DNA of 48,692 nucleotides from an uncultured Caulobacterales bacterium (GCA_938040095.1 CALHXF010000016.1:1-48692); one strand, 5' to 3'; numbered from the stretch's first letter, positions 17,229-29,118 are shown. The notes: generated by a model from the letters alone, not told the origin. Numbers and translations are program-made.

Positions 17229-17827
17229 GCAGTCATCACATAGGCATAGGTCTCACGCCAGACTGCATTATCAGTCAAACTAGCATGCCATTCAGCCAAT
17301 TTAGGATGTGTCGTCCACCAATCAAAATGCGGGGCGCGGTAGCTGGCATAATCAAGCCCACACACAATCGCAATATTTCCAAACGTCCACTCAGACCCCA
17401 ACCACGGACTGATTTTCTCAAGTGTAGCTATGGCATTTCGAATTGAACGATCATGCCGCTCGATCATTTCATCCCAGTGCAGCGCGGCAGGTCGAACCGT
17501 TTCGTATCTATAATTATAGACAGCATCGGACAGTCCATCCCCTAGCGCATGCTGCCAAAGCTGTATGAAACGCGGATGACCTTCCTCAGGTAGGAGCGGA
17601 TCCTCTCTCAGACTATCGAGATATTGGCAAATCACGGGACTATCGAACAGAAATTGTCCTGGCTGCCATTCCAACGCGGGAATTTTCCCCAAGGGACTAT
17701 CCCCAGCCACATATCCATTCGCCCCGTCCTTTTCAGCCGTAACCTCCTCCAACTCAATATTGGACAATCGGGCGAGTATCATCGCTTTGCGGGCATAGGG
17801 AGAAATCGGGGAGCAAATCAGTTTCAT
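17225..17827 (-). CDS. Glutathione S-transferase family protein
   Basis: 200 aa cytosolic GST. The thioredoxin-like N-terminal domain starts MKLICSPISPYARKAMI, where Ser at the active-site loop fits beta/theta-like bacterial GSTs. It continues to GKIPALEWQ (cis-Pro) and DSPVICQYLD (the glutathione-binding Ser), with an all-helical C-terminal domain. First gene of a two-gene unit with the alpha/beta hydrolase. The specific substrate is unknown. Confidence 0.88.
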   Translation of the reverse strand: MKLICSPISPYARKAMILARLSNIELEEVTAEKDGANGYVAGDSPLGKIPALEWQPGQFLFDSPVICQYLDSLREDPLLPEEGHPRFIQLWQHALGDGLSDAVYNYRYETVRPAALHWDEMIERHDRSIRNAIATLEKISPWLGSEWTFGNIAIVCGLDYASYRAPHFDWWTTHPKLAEWHASLTDNAVWRETYAYVMTA

Positions 17828-17855
17828 CTGTTCACCCTAGCTGCGGAATATACAT

Positions 17856-17893
17856 AAAAAAAGACGGGCCGCCGGAAATTCCGACGACCCGCC
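17856..17893 (-). terminator. Rho-independent terminator of the large surface-protein gene
   Basis: On the minus strand, CGGGTCGTCGGAA pairs with TTCCGGCGGCCCG (two G-U pairs), followed by a run of T. It is a long GC-rich stem immediately after the stop codon at 17897. Confidence 0.85.
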
Positions 17894-17896
17894 AAG

Positions 17897-20800
17897 TTAT
17901 GGTGGGGCGGCTCCGGACTGAACGTCCGGAGGCGAACCACTGGTAAACGGTTTCAAGCGCGGAATAGGCGCAAAAGGTAGATTAGACAGTGCTGGAAGGA
18001 CTTCTGTAGAAACATCCAAGCCCGATGGTGTCTTATGATCAACAATCGTGACCGTGCCCGTGCGATATTTGAGAGGCGCTGTCTCATTCACACTCGGATC
18101 GGGCGCCTCCACTTCGACGAGCTTTGGCGCTGTGCCACGTGTGATGATCAGGTTTTGCCGCGCCATAAGATCATCTTTGGCCTCAAGTTCAACAGAATAG
18201 AATTGACCACCCATTATATCCGCACTCTCGAACGGCAGAACTTCGACCGTATATTTGCCCTGCGGCAGGTCATCAAAGGCATATTGCCCGAAGCTGGTCG
18301 TTATAATGTCAACGTCCGATTCAGTTTCAACGGATGATAACCTAATCTTCGCGCCTTCGACGCGGGTTTCACCGCGATCATATTCGCCATTTCCATTGTC
18401 ATCTTCAAAGGCGAACCCGCGAATTTGACCCCGTTGGACAACAGCCAATGGAATGTCGGTGATTTGTCCTTCAGCGACAGTCACCCGTGTTTTGATATCC
18501 GCAGAGAGGTCATATCCGATCGGCAAGCTACGCGCGTCGATTTGGACTTCATAGAGACCTTCCCGCACATTCTGAATGGTGAAGAACCCGTCTGCGCCCG
18601 CGCGAAGAACCATCGGTGTGCCTTTGACCCGAACAATAACCCGTGGGATGCCTGGCTCTGACGCCTGACGCACACCGTCGCGGTTTTTATCGAGGAAGAC
18701 CTGACCCTTTAGGATGCCACGTCCACTTTTGGCTTTCTTGATGCCGCGCTTGGCATTGAAATTGAAATGACCATCAAGCTGCAAACCCAAACGTTGATTG
18801 CCACGCAGGTCGTTTCTATAGGCCAGACCAAGCGACATATTCTTGCCGATATTCAAACGGCGTGCCGCAGAGAGCGTCAGAAAACGGTCACTTTGCGCGG
18901 GTCCGCGTGTCGAAAGGCTCTGCAAAATACCTAAGTTGGCATTAAGAACATTCTTCTTGCCGAACATTTCACCCGAGCTAAAGCCAGCATTAATCCCGCC
19001 ACGCGCGCGCCATTCATCGCCATTCCAAACCCCACTTAGGCTTGGGCCGACGGTCAAGCTTGCCTCTTTCGGCAAGTTAAATCCAAATGCGGAACGGCTA
19101 ACCGTTACTGAACCTGACTCTCGGGTCTCTGCGTCGGACCGGGTTGCTCGGCCATATTGCGCGCGCACGGTGAGCGTGTTAAATTGCTTGAAAGCCTGGA
19201 CTGAAGTATTTGTTCCAGTTATGTTTTCTTCCAAAGCATTCGTGTTTTTCGTTATGATGTCATAGGCCGAAACGGAAGCAGATACATTCACGCCAGTCTC
19301 TCCGATCCCTGTTGATACAGAGGAAGATACTGAGCGTTGTTCAGACCGCTGCACACCCGATTTTAGAAATCCAACTTTGCGGTAGCCTGCCGATGCAGAT
19401 GCGGTCGGGTTATTAAGAAACCCAAAGCCGTGCTGCGGGAAATAAGATAAGCTCGCGCGAGCGTCCAACTCATCAGACCCTTTTCTACGAATATCTGGCA
19501 CGGCGTCCAAATCCTCAAAGTCGGTATCTGGATTAATGATGCGTGCGATCTCTTCCGCTTGCTCTTCAGCATTCAGATTAGACCGTAAAAACTCAGCACC
19601 AACATAACCTGCACTTAAGTTCACACGCACTTTATCGCTTAACTTCCTGCGAACATCACCTCTGACGTGGAAGTCGACAGCGCTTTCACGCACAGGTCCG
19701 TTAAAGACACCCACGCCCGCATTCGCGTTCCATTGCCATTTCTTGTCATCATTGCGACCCAAGCGTCCCGATATAACCTCAAGAACGGCGCGTTGATCAT
19801 TGGTGATCGCTTCATTTGCAACAGCAAGACCCGCTTCCCAGCCGTCAATATTTGCGTATCTCACACCTGCAACAAAGCCGCCATATTCATTGCGGGTCTG
19901 ATCTTTGGAGATGGACTTCGCACCCGTGACGGGCGCGCCTGCCGCAATGGACCATCGACCGGTTTCTGTTTGATGACGCGCCGATACACCTAAGATGCGA
20001 CGGGCATTAACCGGATCAAGTTCACGGTTATTCGCAGAATAGTCACCAATTGTACCTGTCAGACCATTTGTATGCGCGACATCAACAGACAACCAATTGG
20101 GGCGAAGTTCTTTTGCGCTAGACGGTAAATCTGACAACTCATATCGCACACGCCCATTCAGGCGGCCCATATGTGCATCAAACCCTATACTTGCGCCAGT
20201 GTCTGGAGAGATACGGAAGCTGAGCGTTTCAGGTGTAAAAGGCGCGTCCTTAACGAGGTCGTCAATGGACTCACGTGGCGCGATTGATCCCGACAAGCGA
20301 TCATCCAAACGAACATCAATACGGGCCGTTCCACCTTCAACGTCAATATTCGTACCCGTCAAAGCCTCAACCGCAGATACAGGTAGAAGCAAATTCACTT
20401 GATCAATGTAAGCCACGTCTTTGGAGAGGCCGATGGGTTTACCATTCGTGCTGACTAAACCTGTCGCGAGATTAATGGATATCGTCACACTATCTTGGAC
20501 ACGGCGAATTTCGACTACAGAACCATTCTCAGTGACTTGAACCGTGTTCCCAAGCGCTTCTGCAATAGGACGTAGAGGTAAAAGTAAAACGGGTCCAACC
20601 GATTTCGGTTCAGGTTCAACGGCCCCCAAAGGAATATCATCGACAAAAATATCGAAGCCCGTGGCCACCCGTAGGCGCGGATCAAGTTTGAATTTGAATT
20701 CATTGCTGTCTGGATCAAATTTCCCGGCTGTACCTGCCAAGACCGCAATCGCATTCGGTGTGAGAATGAAATGCTCTGGTTCGACTTCGCCGAAATGCTC

Positions 20801-21262
20801 TAGCTTACCCAATGTCTTGCCGTCTGCTTTGACGATCCCAGTATCAGTGTAGAGTTCCATGACCACATTGTCTTGGCTACGGCGCACGATCAGAGCCTTG
20901 GAAACATCGTCATATTCGACATCATTCCCCAAATGTTGAAAGATCGGCATCGCATTGACGTAAAGGTTTCCGTCGGCGGTGCGGTGAACTTCCGTGCTTT
21001 CTAGAGTTTCACCGTCCAATTTGACGATGATGGTGCTATCGATCTCTGCGATCACTTTCGTGTTCACAGTTTGAATTTTCTCGGGTGTCTCAGCCTTTAT
21101 CTGCACTTCCTCATTCGGGATTTCGACAGCCGCCGTCTTCGTGACTTCGGATGCGGCAGGCACAACCTCTTCGGCATAGGCTGCTCCCGATAATAACATG
21201 AAAACAACAGCTATTAGCCATTGTTTTATATGCCTTTTATGTCGTGAACATAGCCCTAGCAC
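17897..21262 (-). CDS. Large exported protein: stalk domains, beta-strand-rich (barrel-like) centre, two SdrD-B-like domains
   Basis: 1121 aa, not recognised as a named protein. Start GTG 21262 gives a basic n-region and a signal peptide (IAVVFMLLSGAAYA, cleavage before EE). Residues about 70-340 hold two or three copper-amine-oxidase-N-like stalk units (LYVNAMPIFQHLGNDVEYD; LLLPLRPIAEALGNTVQV; NLLLPVSAVEALTG). About 345-850 is a series of alternating short strands (LSVDVAHTNG, NLSAGYVGAEFL, LTLSAARRLNIGKNMSLGLAYR) as in outer-membrane barrels or ushers. About 852-945 and 946-1034 are SdrD-B-like domains, each with a calcium-loop pattern (FLDKNRDGV; FEDDNGNGEYDRG). The C-terminus is Pro-rich. 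The preceding gene overlaps by 7 bases. Likely an outer-membrane or surface protein; no chaperone or pilin is adjacent. Confidence 0.75.
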   Translation of the reverse strand: MLGLCSRHKRHIKQWLIAVVFMLLSGAAYAEEVVPAASEVTKTAAVEIPNEEVQIKAETPEKIQTVNTKVIAEIDSTIIVKLDGETLESTEVHRTADGNLYVNAMPIFQHLGNDVEYDDVSKALIVRRSQDNVVMELYTDTGIVKADGKTLGKLEHFGEVEPEHFILTPNAIAVLAGTAGKFDPDSNEFKFKLDPRLRVATGFDIFVDDIPLGAVEPEPKSVGPVLLLPLRPIAEALGNTVQVTENGSVVEIRRVQDSVTISINLATGLVSTNGKPIGLSKDVAYIDQVNLLLPVSAVEALTGTNIDVEGGTARIDVRLDDRLSGSIAPRESIDDLVKDAPFTPETLSFRISPDTGASIGFDAHMGRLNGRVRYELSDLPSSAKELRPNWLSVDVAHTNGLTGTIGDYSANNRELDPVNARRILGVSARHQTETGRWSIAAGAPVTGAKSISKDQTRNEYGGFVAGVRYANIDGWEAGLAVANEAITNDQRAVLEVISGRLGRNDDKKWQWNANAGVGVFNGPVRESAVDFHVRGDVRRKLSDKVRVNLSAGYVGAEFLRSNLNAEEQAEEIARIINPDTDFEDLDAVPDIRRKGSDELDARASLSYFPQHGFGFLNNPTASASAGYRKVGFLKSGVQRSEQRSVSSSVSTGIGETGVNVSASVSAYDIITKNTNALEENITGTNTSVQAFKQFNTLTVRAQYGRATRSDAETRESGSVTVSRSAFGFNLPKEASLTVGPSLSGVWNGDEWRARGGINAGFSSGEMFGKKNVLNANLGILQSLSTRGPAQSDRFLTLSAARRLNIGKNMSLGLAYRNDLRGNQRLGLQLDGHFNFNAKRGIKKAKSGRGILKGQVFLDKNRDGVRQASEPGIPRVIVRVKGTPMVLRAGADGFFTIQNVREGLYEVQIDARSLPIGYDLSADIKTRVTVAEGQITDIPLAVVQRGQIRGFAFEDDNGNGEYDRGETRVEGAKIRLSSVETESDVDIITTSFGQYAFDDLPQGKYTVEVLPFESADIMGGQFYSVELEAKDDLMARQNLIITRGTAPKLVEVEAPDPSVNETAPLKYRTGTVTIVDHKTPSGLDVSTEVLPALSNLPFAPIPRLKPFTSGSPPDVQSGAAPP

Positions 21263-21690
21263 TCCGGCAGCTCCGTTCGGGCGCGGCAGTCAGACTGTGT
21301 TTGGCAAGCGTCATTACGCTTAACTAAGACAGGCGACCATCCACTCCGAACGGAGCTGAAGACAGAAACAGTAGGAGGGGTAGACGCCAAGTCAAAGCGG
21401 AACTGCTGACGCAGTCGGATTTGGCGTGAACCTAATTCAACATCTTCGGACATAGGCCGGGACATCAAAATTTCAGACACAGAGTCAGGATCTATTGGGA
21501 TATTGCGACGGCATTCACCGACAATCCACCAAGCCTTCTTCTGTCTCGTATTCACCAGGAAGGCAGTATCGCCGTCCAGGATTTCAAGCATGACTGCGCC
21601 AGACGCCTCGTTTTTCGAGGTCGCAGCGTCTGCTCTGCTTAACCCGAGGGTCAAGATTAGCAGTGATATGAGTACAATAACTCTCATCAA
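21256..21690 (-). CDS. Small secreted four-cysteine protein, partner of the large surface protein
   Basis: 144 aa, no family recognised. Signal peptide MMRVIVLISLLILTLGLSRADA is followed by a short beta-rich domain. Mature cysteines at 60, 129, 135 and 144 (the last residue) could form two disulfides. The stop overlaps the GTG start of the 1121-aa gene, so the two products are probably made together and act together in the periplasm or at the surface. A chaperone or assembly-factor role would fit the position but is only inference. Confidence 0.65.
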   Translation of the reverse strand: MMRVIVLISLLILTLGLSRADAATSKNEASGAVMLEILDGDTAFLVNTRQKKAWWIVGECRRNIPIDPDSVSEILMSRPMSEDVELGSRQIRLRQQFRFDLASTPPTVSVFSSVRSGWSPVLVKRNDACQTQSDCRARTELPEC

Positions 21691-21798
21691 TCAGTCGTTT
21701 TTTACCATTCACACCAAAATCGCGGTCTTTGCCGCTTATGGAGAAAAATTACCGAATGATGGTTTAGATGCCGTATATATGGGATTCAGTCAAAGCGG

Positions 21799-21822
21799 AA
21801 AAAACCCAAGTTTTATTGGGTT
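21799..21822 (-). terminator. Rho-independent terminator of the guaB-guaA operon
   Basis: On the minus strand, AACCCA and TGGGTT pair around an 8-base loop and run straight into TTTT. It lies 25 bases past the stop of the small membrane-protein gene and separates that operon from the downstream two-gene surface unit. Confidence 0.75.
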
Positions 21823-21846
21823 AAACGTTAATTAGCTGCAGTTCTC

Positions 21847-22257
21847 TCACTCAAAAACATCAATATTTTGAGAGATATTCAATCGTTTGATTAAATCGAC
21901 AACGATAACAGCTCTTATTGTCATCGCCCCAATAAAGAGAATGACACCCAGAAAAACCAAAATTATAAAACTCTCAATGAAGAGAAATGTAGCAACAACA
22001 TAGCACAGATATAGGGCGAAAGCTGATGACATCGCCCATCTATGATCTACCGCAATAAAACCAAGCAAAGGCGCCATAATCGCCATGTAGATCAGACGGA
22101 TAACATACTCTTCTTCATACATAGGTGTGACAAATATCGTCCATGCACAGCGAAAAAGTGAAAACACGTAGAAACAAATCAAAATCCGCTTTGGAGCCCT
22201 AAGCAGCCCCAAATCAAGGGTTTGTCGATCTAAAAGGTCAGCCCCCTCTATTCCCAC
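21847..22257 (-). CDS. Small integral membrane protein, unknown function
   Basis: 136 aa with about four hydrophobic segments: [45 protein letters not shown] and [18 protein letters not shown]. No motif recognised. The GTG start at 22257 lies inside the last codons of guaA (10-base overlap), so translation is probably coupled. It is the last gene before the operon's terminator. Coding status is supported by the overlap and by the continuous hydrophobic pattern. Confidence 0.6.
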   Translation of the reverse strand: MGIEGADLLDRQTLDLGLLRAPKRILICFYVFSLFRCAWTIFVTPMYEEEYVIRLIYMAIMAPLLGFIAVDHRWAMSSAFALYLCYVVATFLFIESFIILVFLGVILFIGAMTIRAVIVVDLIKRLNISQNIDVFE

Positions 22258-23819
22258 TCAATAGTTCCCGGAGGCTTGGACGTCACGTCATAGACGACGC
22301 GATTTACGCCGCGGACCTCATTGATGATCCGCGTCGCTGTTTCACCCAAGAATTCATGGCTATAGGGGTAGTAATCCGCAGTCATACCGTCAGTTGATGT
22401 AACAGCTCGCAAGGCCAGAACGAAATCATATGTGCGTTGATCCCCCATCACACCCACGGTTTGAACAGGTAAAAGCACTGCAAAGGCTTGCCATATATCA
22501 TTGTAAAGACCGTGTTTTTTGATCTGATCGAGATAGACCGCATCGGCCTCACGTAGGATATCCAAACGGGGCTTCGTGATTTCACCCGGGCAACGGATCG
22601 CAAGGCCAGGTCCGGGGAATGGGTGGCGTTCAACGAAATCGCTATGCAAACCAAGTTCACGGCCCAAAGCTCTCACCTCGTCCTTGAACAACTCACGTAG
22701 AGGCTCAACGAGTTCGAGGTCCATACGCTCTGGTAATCCACCCACATTATGGTGAGATTTAATCGTAACCGACGGACCGCCATCGAAGGAGACAGACTCA
22801 ATTACATCTGGGTATAGCGTACCTTGGGCGAGGAACTTCGCTCCCCCAATTTTCTTGGCTTCGCGTTCAAAGATATCAATGAAGGTCCCACCGATGATTT
22901 TACGTTTCTTTTCAGGGTCTTTGACACCCTCAAGTAATGTTAAAAATTGATCGCCCGCATCCACATGAATTAGGTTGATGTCGTAGTGATCACGGAACAG
23001 TGCCGTGACTTGATCACTCTCACCTTTGCGCATCATGCCCGTATCGACATACACACACGTCAACTGATCACCGATGGCTTCATGGATCAGGACCGCTGCC
23101 ACAGAGCTATCTACCCCGCCAGACAGACCACAGATCACCTGCCCGTCGCCGACTTGGTCTTTAATCGCTTGGATCATCTCACCTTTGAACGACGCCATTG
23201 TCCAATCGCCTTGGAACCCTGCGATCCCGTGCGTGAAGTTCCGTAGCATTTTCGCGCCACAAGGCGTGTGAACGACTTCTGGATGGAATTGGACACCGTA
23301 ATACCGGCGCGATTCATCTGCAATTGCAGCAAGCGGCGCATTAGGTGAAGTTCCAATAGATTCAAACCCTTGCGGAAGCTTGCTAACGCGGTCTCCGTGA
23401 CTCATCCAAACTTCTTCACGATCTGACAGGCCTTCGAATAAGGGACTGCTGCCAGACGTATCGACAAATGCCCGACCAAATTCTTGCTCATCAGAGCTTT
23501 CGACGGCTCCACCCAATTGGGCACACATAGTCTGTTGGCCGTAGCAAATACCCAGAACAGGAACGCCGAAAGTCCACACAGAATCATCCGCGCGAGGGGT
23601 GCCCGTCCCAGTAACTGAACTAGGGCCACCCGAGAGGATGATCGCTTTCGGGTCGAAACTTGCAATGAATGTGGCATCAACCTTGTTGAACGGATGCACT
23701 TCTGAGTAGACACCACTTTCGCGCACACGGCGCGCGATCAACTTTGTAACCTGTGATCCAAAATCTATGATCAGCAGTTTTTCATGTGCTTTTACAATAT
23801 CTTGGTTCGAGGTATTCAC
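22248..23819 (-). CDS. guaA: GMP synthase (glutamine-hydrolysing) GuaA
   Basis: Converts XMP to GMP using glutamine and ATP. Numbered from GTG 23819 (523 aa, the family length): a class I amidotransferase domain with catalytic Cys92 in LGICYGQQ and the FHPEV His-Glu pair near 180, the PP-loop [10 protein letters not shown] near 236, and the C-terminal dimer domain ending PPGTIEWE. The open frame extends 29 codons further, but that extension overlaps rsmB and is unlike GuaA. GTG 23819 has GGAGA 7-8 bases upstream and overlaps the rsmB stop as GTGA. Confidence 0.96.
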   Translation of the reverse strand: MNTSNQDIVKAHEKLLIIDFGSQVTKLIARRVRESGVYSEVHPFNKVDATFIASFDPKAIILSGGPSSVTGTGTPRADDSVWTFGVPVLGICYGQQTMCAQLGGAVESSDEQEFGRAFVDTSGSSPLFEGLSDREEVWMSHGDRVSKLPQGFESIGTSPNAPLAAIADESRRYYGVQFHPEVVHTPCGAKMLRNFTHGIAGFQGDWTMASFKGEMIQAIKDQVGDGQVICGLSGGVDSSVAAVLIHEAIGDQLTCVYVDTGMMRKGESDQVTALFRDHYDINLIHVDAGDQFLTLLEGVKDPEKKRKIIGGTFIDIFEREAKKIGGAKFLAQGTLYPDVIESVSFDGGPSVTIKSHHNVGGLPERMDLELVEPLRELFKDEVRALGRELGLHSDFVERHPFPGPGLAIRCPGEITKPRLDILREADAVYLDQIKKHGLYNDIWQAFAVLLPVQTVGVMGDQRTYDFVLALRAVTSTDGMTADYYPYSHEFLGETATRIINEVRGVNRVVYDVTSKPPGTIEWE

Positions 23820-25099
23820 GCAGTTTTCTCCATCACGGCAAAGAAGAAGCCGTCTGTATCTGTAGACGCAGGGCTGAGGGTCAATGTGCATCCATCGGCA
23901 GACCAAGGTTTGTTGACCTCTGTCCCGAAACGATCTTCCCAGACCTCGCCAGCAGATAGCAACGTGAAATCCGAAGTCCGTTCTAGGAAGGCATAGACTT
24001 GCGCTTCATTTTCCGCCGCCAGCATTGAGCAAGTCACGTAAAATAGGTACCCACCTGGCTTCACAAAATTCTTCGCTTCATCAAGAACTTTTACCTGTTC
24101 CTGCATGCGGCGACCAAGCGCGTCTTCTGTCAGACGCCATTTCGCATCTGGCTTACGACGCCACGTTCCAACACCCGTACAAGGCGCATCAACAAGGACA
24201 CGGTCACATTTTCCACGCAGGTGGTTCAAGCTCTTTGCTGGGGGCTGGGTTACTTTGATGATCGTCGCACCAGCCCGCATTGCGCGCTCATAAGTCGGCG
24301 CCAAGCGTCGCTTATCAATATCAAATGCGTGAACTGCGCCCTCATTATCCATATCCGCAGCAACGGCGAGCGACTTCCCGCCTCCGCCTGCACAATAATC
24401 AAGGACTGTTTCACCCGGTTTCGCGGCTACGAGGAGACTCACGATCTGAGAGCCTTCATCTTGGATTTCAAATTTCCCAGTCAGAAATTCGGGGTCAGAT
24501 TGAATATTCGGATGACGCCCTGACCCAACGACGGGTGGGAAACGCATCCCAACCGGAGAAATTACTGTCGGGCTTGCATTCGGCATATCCAGATCATCGC
24601 GTTTGGCTTTTATCGCATTTGCACGGACATCTAACGGCGGACGATGCGTAAGGGCTTCGCCCTCATTCACCGCCTCTTCGTCAAAATTGGTCTCAAAGGC
24701 AGGCCAAATCCAATCAGGAACGTCAGCTCTAATCCACTCAGGCGCAGTTTCGAGATTAATCTGACCGCGAAGTTTTGCGATTTGTGACTCTGTCAGAGGC
24801 GCACCAAAATGCGCATCGCCTTCTGTTTGTTCAAGAATGTCCTCAACAGAGATACCGCCTGAGAAGACAGCTGCGCCAATTGCAAGCGCCCGGGGGCTCA
24901 AATCGTCCATACGGAAACCAATGGACGACTTACGGCGCAAGGCATCCAAAACGATATTACCAATCGCTGATCGATCTTTAGACCCTGCAAAACGATGTGC
25001 CTTACCCCAATCGCGCAACGCCATCGTGACAGGGGTACGTCGTTCAATGACGTCTTCTAAAACTTCGGCCGCAGCCTGTATTCGTCCACCAAGTCTCAT
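23816..25099 (-). CDS. RsmB/NOP-family rRNA (cytosine-C5) methyltransferase
   Basis: 427 aa. An N-terminal NusB-like/RNA-binding part precedes the Rossmann methyltransferase. SAM motif [17 protein letters not shown] is at 233-249, the catalytic DAPCTGVG has Cys307 and the second Cys is Cys357 in YVTCSM, the two-cysteine arrangement of m5C RNA methyltransferases. The likely target is 16S rRNA C967 (RsmB-like), although family members differ. ATG 25099 overlaps the MAPEG gene (ATGA) and the stop overlaps guaA (GTGA). Confidence 0.9.
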   Translation of the reverse strand: MRLGGRIQAAAEVLEDVIERRTPVTMALRDWGKAHRFAGSKDRSAIGNIVLDALRRKSSIGFRMDDLSPRALAIGAAVFSGGISVEDILEQTEGDAHFGAPLTESQIAKLRGQINLETAPEWIRADVPDWIWPAFETNFDEEAVNEGEALTHRPPLDVRANAIKAKRDDLDMPNASPTVISPVGMRFPPVVGSGRHPNIQSDPEFLTGKFEIQDEGSQIVSLLVAAKPGETVLDYCAGGGGKSLAVAADMDNEGAVHAFDIDKRRLAPTYERAMRAGATIIKVTQPPAKSLNHLRGKCDRVLVDAPCTGVGTWRRKPDAKWRLTEDALGRRMQEQVKVLDEAKNFVKPGGYLFYVTCSMLAAENEAQVYAFLERTSDFTLLSAGEVWEDRFGTEVNKPWSADGCTLTLSPASTDTDGFFFAVMEKTA

Positions 25100-25506
25100 A
25101 ATAATGCCAAATGTCTAAAGGCCAGAACAGTCATAACAACGACCGCTAGAGCACTGATAAGAAAAGCGCCAAACCGGTAAGGGAAGATAACGTTTTTTGT
25201 TAATTGGATAAGTGCATGAAGAAGTCGCGCGACAACAAAAACCCATGCAGAGATCAGAACAGTCTGAGTCACGCCATCCGTTACGACGAAGAAGACGCAC
25301 AAAGCGTAGAATAAGACAGGAACTTCAAATTGGTTTTTAAAATTGTCGCTGGCATTATTGACGTGGGTTGGGAACCCACTTTTCCGGATCTCACCAATAC
25401 CCTGCTTAGCGATACGGCTTACCCTTGACCAAGCGAGCCAGAACAGAATGGCAGCAGACAAAGCGACCTGCACCAACATTGGCCAGAAAATTTGAAATTG
25501 ATCCAT
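25096..25506 (-). CDS. MAPEG-family membrane protein
   Basis: 136 aa with four predicted membrane helices. The pattern HVNNASDNFKNQFEVPVLFYALC near residue 50 is the hallmark of the bacterial MAPEG (eicosanoid/glutathione metabolism) family, where the Asn/Glu positions line the active site. Bacterial function is mostly unknown. It sits 8 bases after guaB and overlaps rsmB, so it belongs to the gua operon. Confidence 0.85.
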   Translation of the reverse strand: MDQFQIFWPMLVQVALSAAILFWLAWSRVSRIAKQGIGEIRKSGFPTHVNNASDNFKNQFEVPVLFYALCVFFVVTDGVTQTVLISAWVFVVARLLHALIQLTKNVIFPYRFGAFLISALAVVVMTVLAFRHLALL

Positions 25507-25514
25507 AACGTCCT

Positions 25515-27002
<1,488 letters not shown>

Positions 27003-27073
27003 TTATCAGCAATATTTCGCGGGTGCAAAGAGATTCAACGTCTTCAACTGTTCCTTAACGCATTAAGTCAGCT

Positions 27074-27838
27074 CTACTCGTCACGACCCTGCAAATTCAT
27101 GGCGACAAGGTAGATTTCAGGGCTGCCTTTGCGAGAACTCTCGGGTTTGGCGTGTTGCACTTTTTGAAAGTTCTTCTTCAATCTCTCAAGCAGGACCTTT
27201 TCAGCGCCACCTTGAAAGACTTTGGTCACGAAATGCCCGCCTGGACGCAGTGTTTTCAAAGCAAAGTCCGCTGCAGCCTCAACCAGAGCCACTGTTTTCA
27301 AATGATCTGTTTGACGATGACCCGTCGTATTGGCCGCAAGGTCTGACACAACAATGTCTGGCGCAGCCCCCAAAAGCTGATTGATCCGCGCCGGGGCGGT
27401 TTCATCCATGAAATCAAATTCAATCAAATCGGCCCCAGTGATCGGGTCAACAGGCAGGATATCGATACCGACGACTCTGTCCGCACCGCGTTTCATCGCA
27501 ATTTGAACCCACCCGCCAGGCGCACAGCCCAAATCCACGACAAGTGAGCCCTGTTTCAGCAAGCCAAATTTATCATCAAGCTCTTCCAATTTGAAAGCCG
27601 CGCGAGAGCGGTATCCTTTTTCCTTTGCCTTACGGACATAAGGGTCATTGATTTGGCGCTCGATCCAGAGCTTCGAAGAAATCTTACGACCGCTGGCTGT
27701 CTTGACCTTACGGTGAAGCATACGCGTCGCATCATCTTGCTCTGGTTTCGAGGTAACGCGAGACCGCTTATCGCCTTCAGTTTTCGATCCTGACATTTTG
27801 CGTGTCGCACGACGATGTGTTGGAGGTTTACGCGCCAT
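27074..27838 (-). CDS. rlmE: 23S rRNA (uridine-2'-O-) methyltransferase RlmE (FtsJ/RrmJ)
   Basis: Methylates U2552 of 23S rRNA in the large subunit. 254 aa, with a basic N-terminal extension of about 45 residues before the conserved core. The core has YRSRAAFKLEE (catalytic Lys), SAM motif VDLGCAPGGW, SDLAANTTG (Asp), TKVFQGG (Lys) and SPEIYLVA (Glu), i.e. the K-D-K-E tetrad. The start overlaps the ppx/gppA stop by 11 bases, so the pair is coupled. Confidence 0.95.
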   Translation of the reverse strand: MARKPPTHRRATRKMSGSKTEGDKRSRVTSKPEQDDATRMLHRKVKTASGRKISSKLWIERQINDPYVRKAKEKGYRSRAAFKLEELDDKFGLLKQGSLVVDLGCAPGGWVQIAMKRGADRVVGIDILPVDPITGADLIEFDFMDETAPARINQLLGAAPDIVVSDLAANTTGHRQTDHLKTVALVEAAADFALKTLRPGGHFVTKVFQGGAEKVLLERLKKNFQKVQHAKPESSRKGSPEIYLVAMNLQGRDE

Positions 27839-29054
27839 TGGATGGCTCCGATTCTTGAATCGTTTCAGGGTCTACAGTTTTGGTCGGCACAGCATCTAGT
27901 TTCTGCGGAGTTTGGCCTTTTTGCATTAGGCCGATCAACATGCCTTCACGCAAGCCTCTATCTGCGACGCGGATCATCTTTGATGGCCACATCTCACACA
28001 AAACATCCGTAATGGCGCAGCCCGCAACGAGCAAATGCGCGCGATCTTTTCCGATGCACGGCTCACTCGCACGTTCATCAAAGGTCCGAGAGCCCATATC
28101 TCTGGCCACAGCAACAGCATCAGTTGAGCGCAACCATAAACCATCAACCTTTGCACGTTGATAGTAAGGCAACTTCAAATGAATACCTGCCAAGGAGGTG
28201 ATGGTTCCAGACGTTCCAATCAAATGGCCCCGTCCCTGTTGAAAGACATTCGTAAACCGTGTTTCGCACCCCTGCTCCACAATGGCCTCCCGAACGACCG
28301 TTTTAAGGGCTTCATACCAGACCGCTTTGTCATCAATTTCTGGCACACGTTCAGACAGGGTGACAACGCCAATAGGGAGTGAGGCCCAGGCGCTAATCGG
28401 TGGACGATGCAGTCTGTGTTCGGATTGCGCATCGCGAAGCTTCCTGACATCAACCCAAGACAATTCAGTTGACCCGCCGCCAATATCTATAACGAGCGCG
28501 ACGTCCTTTGTCGGATCGACAAGGTTCACACATCCCATCACAGCCAAACGGCTCTCGACCCGGGGGCTAATAACCTCAAGCGTAATACCTGTTTCGACTT
28601 TCACGCGCTTTAGGAATTCGTCGCCATTGCTTGCACGGCGACAGGCTTCGGTTGCAACGCAGCGCCAACGTTTAACCCGTTTAGCTTTCATCTTGGACGC
28701 ACAGACAGCCATCGCTTCGACAGCGGCGTCCATGCTTTCTTGGCTGAGTTGTCCAGTGGCAGCTAATCCCTGCCCCAAACGTACAACGCGGCTATAGCTA
28801 TCGACAATGCGAAAGCTCTCACCCGCATCACGAGCGATCAAAAGTCGGCAGTTATTTGTTCCGAGGTCAATAGCGGCGAAGTTCGCAGATGACTGACCGT
28901 TAGAACGATTGCCACCTCCGCTTCCGCGTTTATGTCTTGGCCGTCTCCGAGAACTACGCGCAGGTGGCGTCGGGTCATCGGAGCCGGAATGATGCACATC
29001 CGGCATTATAGGTCTCTCTTTTGGCCACGGGTCGCGAAAATCGCGCGCGCGCAT
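27828..29054 (-). CDS. Ppx/GppA exopolyphosphatase/pppGpp phosphatase family protein
   Basis: 408 aa of the ASKHA (actin-like) ATPase fold: FAAIDLGTNNCRLLIA (phosphate 1), the Glu in VATEACRRASNG, VIDIGGGSTEL (phosphate 2) and LIGTSGTITSLAGI. It lacks the extra C-terminal HD-like domain of long E. coli Ppx/GppA, as is usual in alphaproteobacteria. It acts on polyphosphate and/or pppGpp; the sequence does not tell which. The first 50 residues are basic and low-complexity. It is upstream of, and overlaps, rlmE. Confidence 0.9.
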   Translation of the reverse strand: MRARDFRDPWPKERPIMPDVHHSGSDDPTPPARSSRRRPRHKRGSGGGNRSNGQSSANFAAIDLGTNNCRLLIARDAGESFRIVDSYSRVVRLGQGLAATGQLSQESMDAAVEAMAVCASKMKAKRVKRWRCVATEACRRASNGDEFLKRVKVETGITLEVISPRVESRLAVMGCVNLVDPTKDVALVIDIGGGSTELSWVDVRKLRDAQSEHRLHRPPISAWASLPIGVVTLSERVPEIDDKAVWYEALKTVVREAIVEQGCETRFTNVFQQGRGHLIGTSGTITSLAGIHLKLPYYQRAKVDGLWLRSTDAVAVARDMGSRTFDERASEPCIGKDRAHLLVAGCAITDVLCEMWPSKMIRVADRGLREGMLIGLMQKGQTPQKLDAVPTKTVDPETIQESEPSNGA

Positions 29055-29118
29055 GACTTGTTCCCGACCCTGCTAGTGCAAAAACACGTCACCCGTAAAG
29101 GACTTATTCTTTTCAGCG

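Noticed and set aside
23820-23906. 29-codon upstream extension of guaA
   Set aside because: It lies within the rsmB end in another frame, does not resemble GuaA N-termini, and a well-spaced GGAGA precedes the GTG at 23819.
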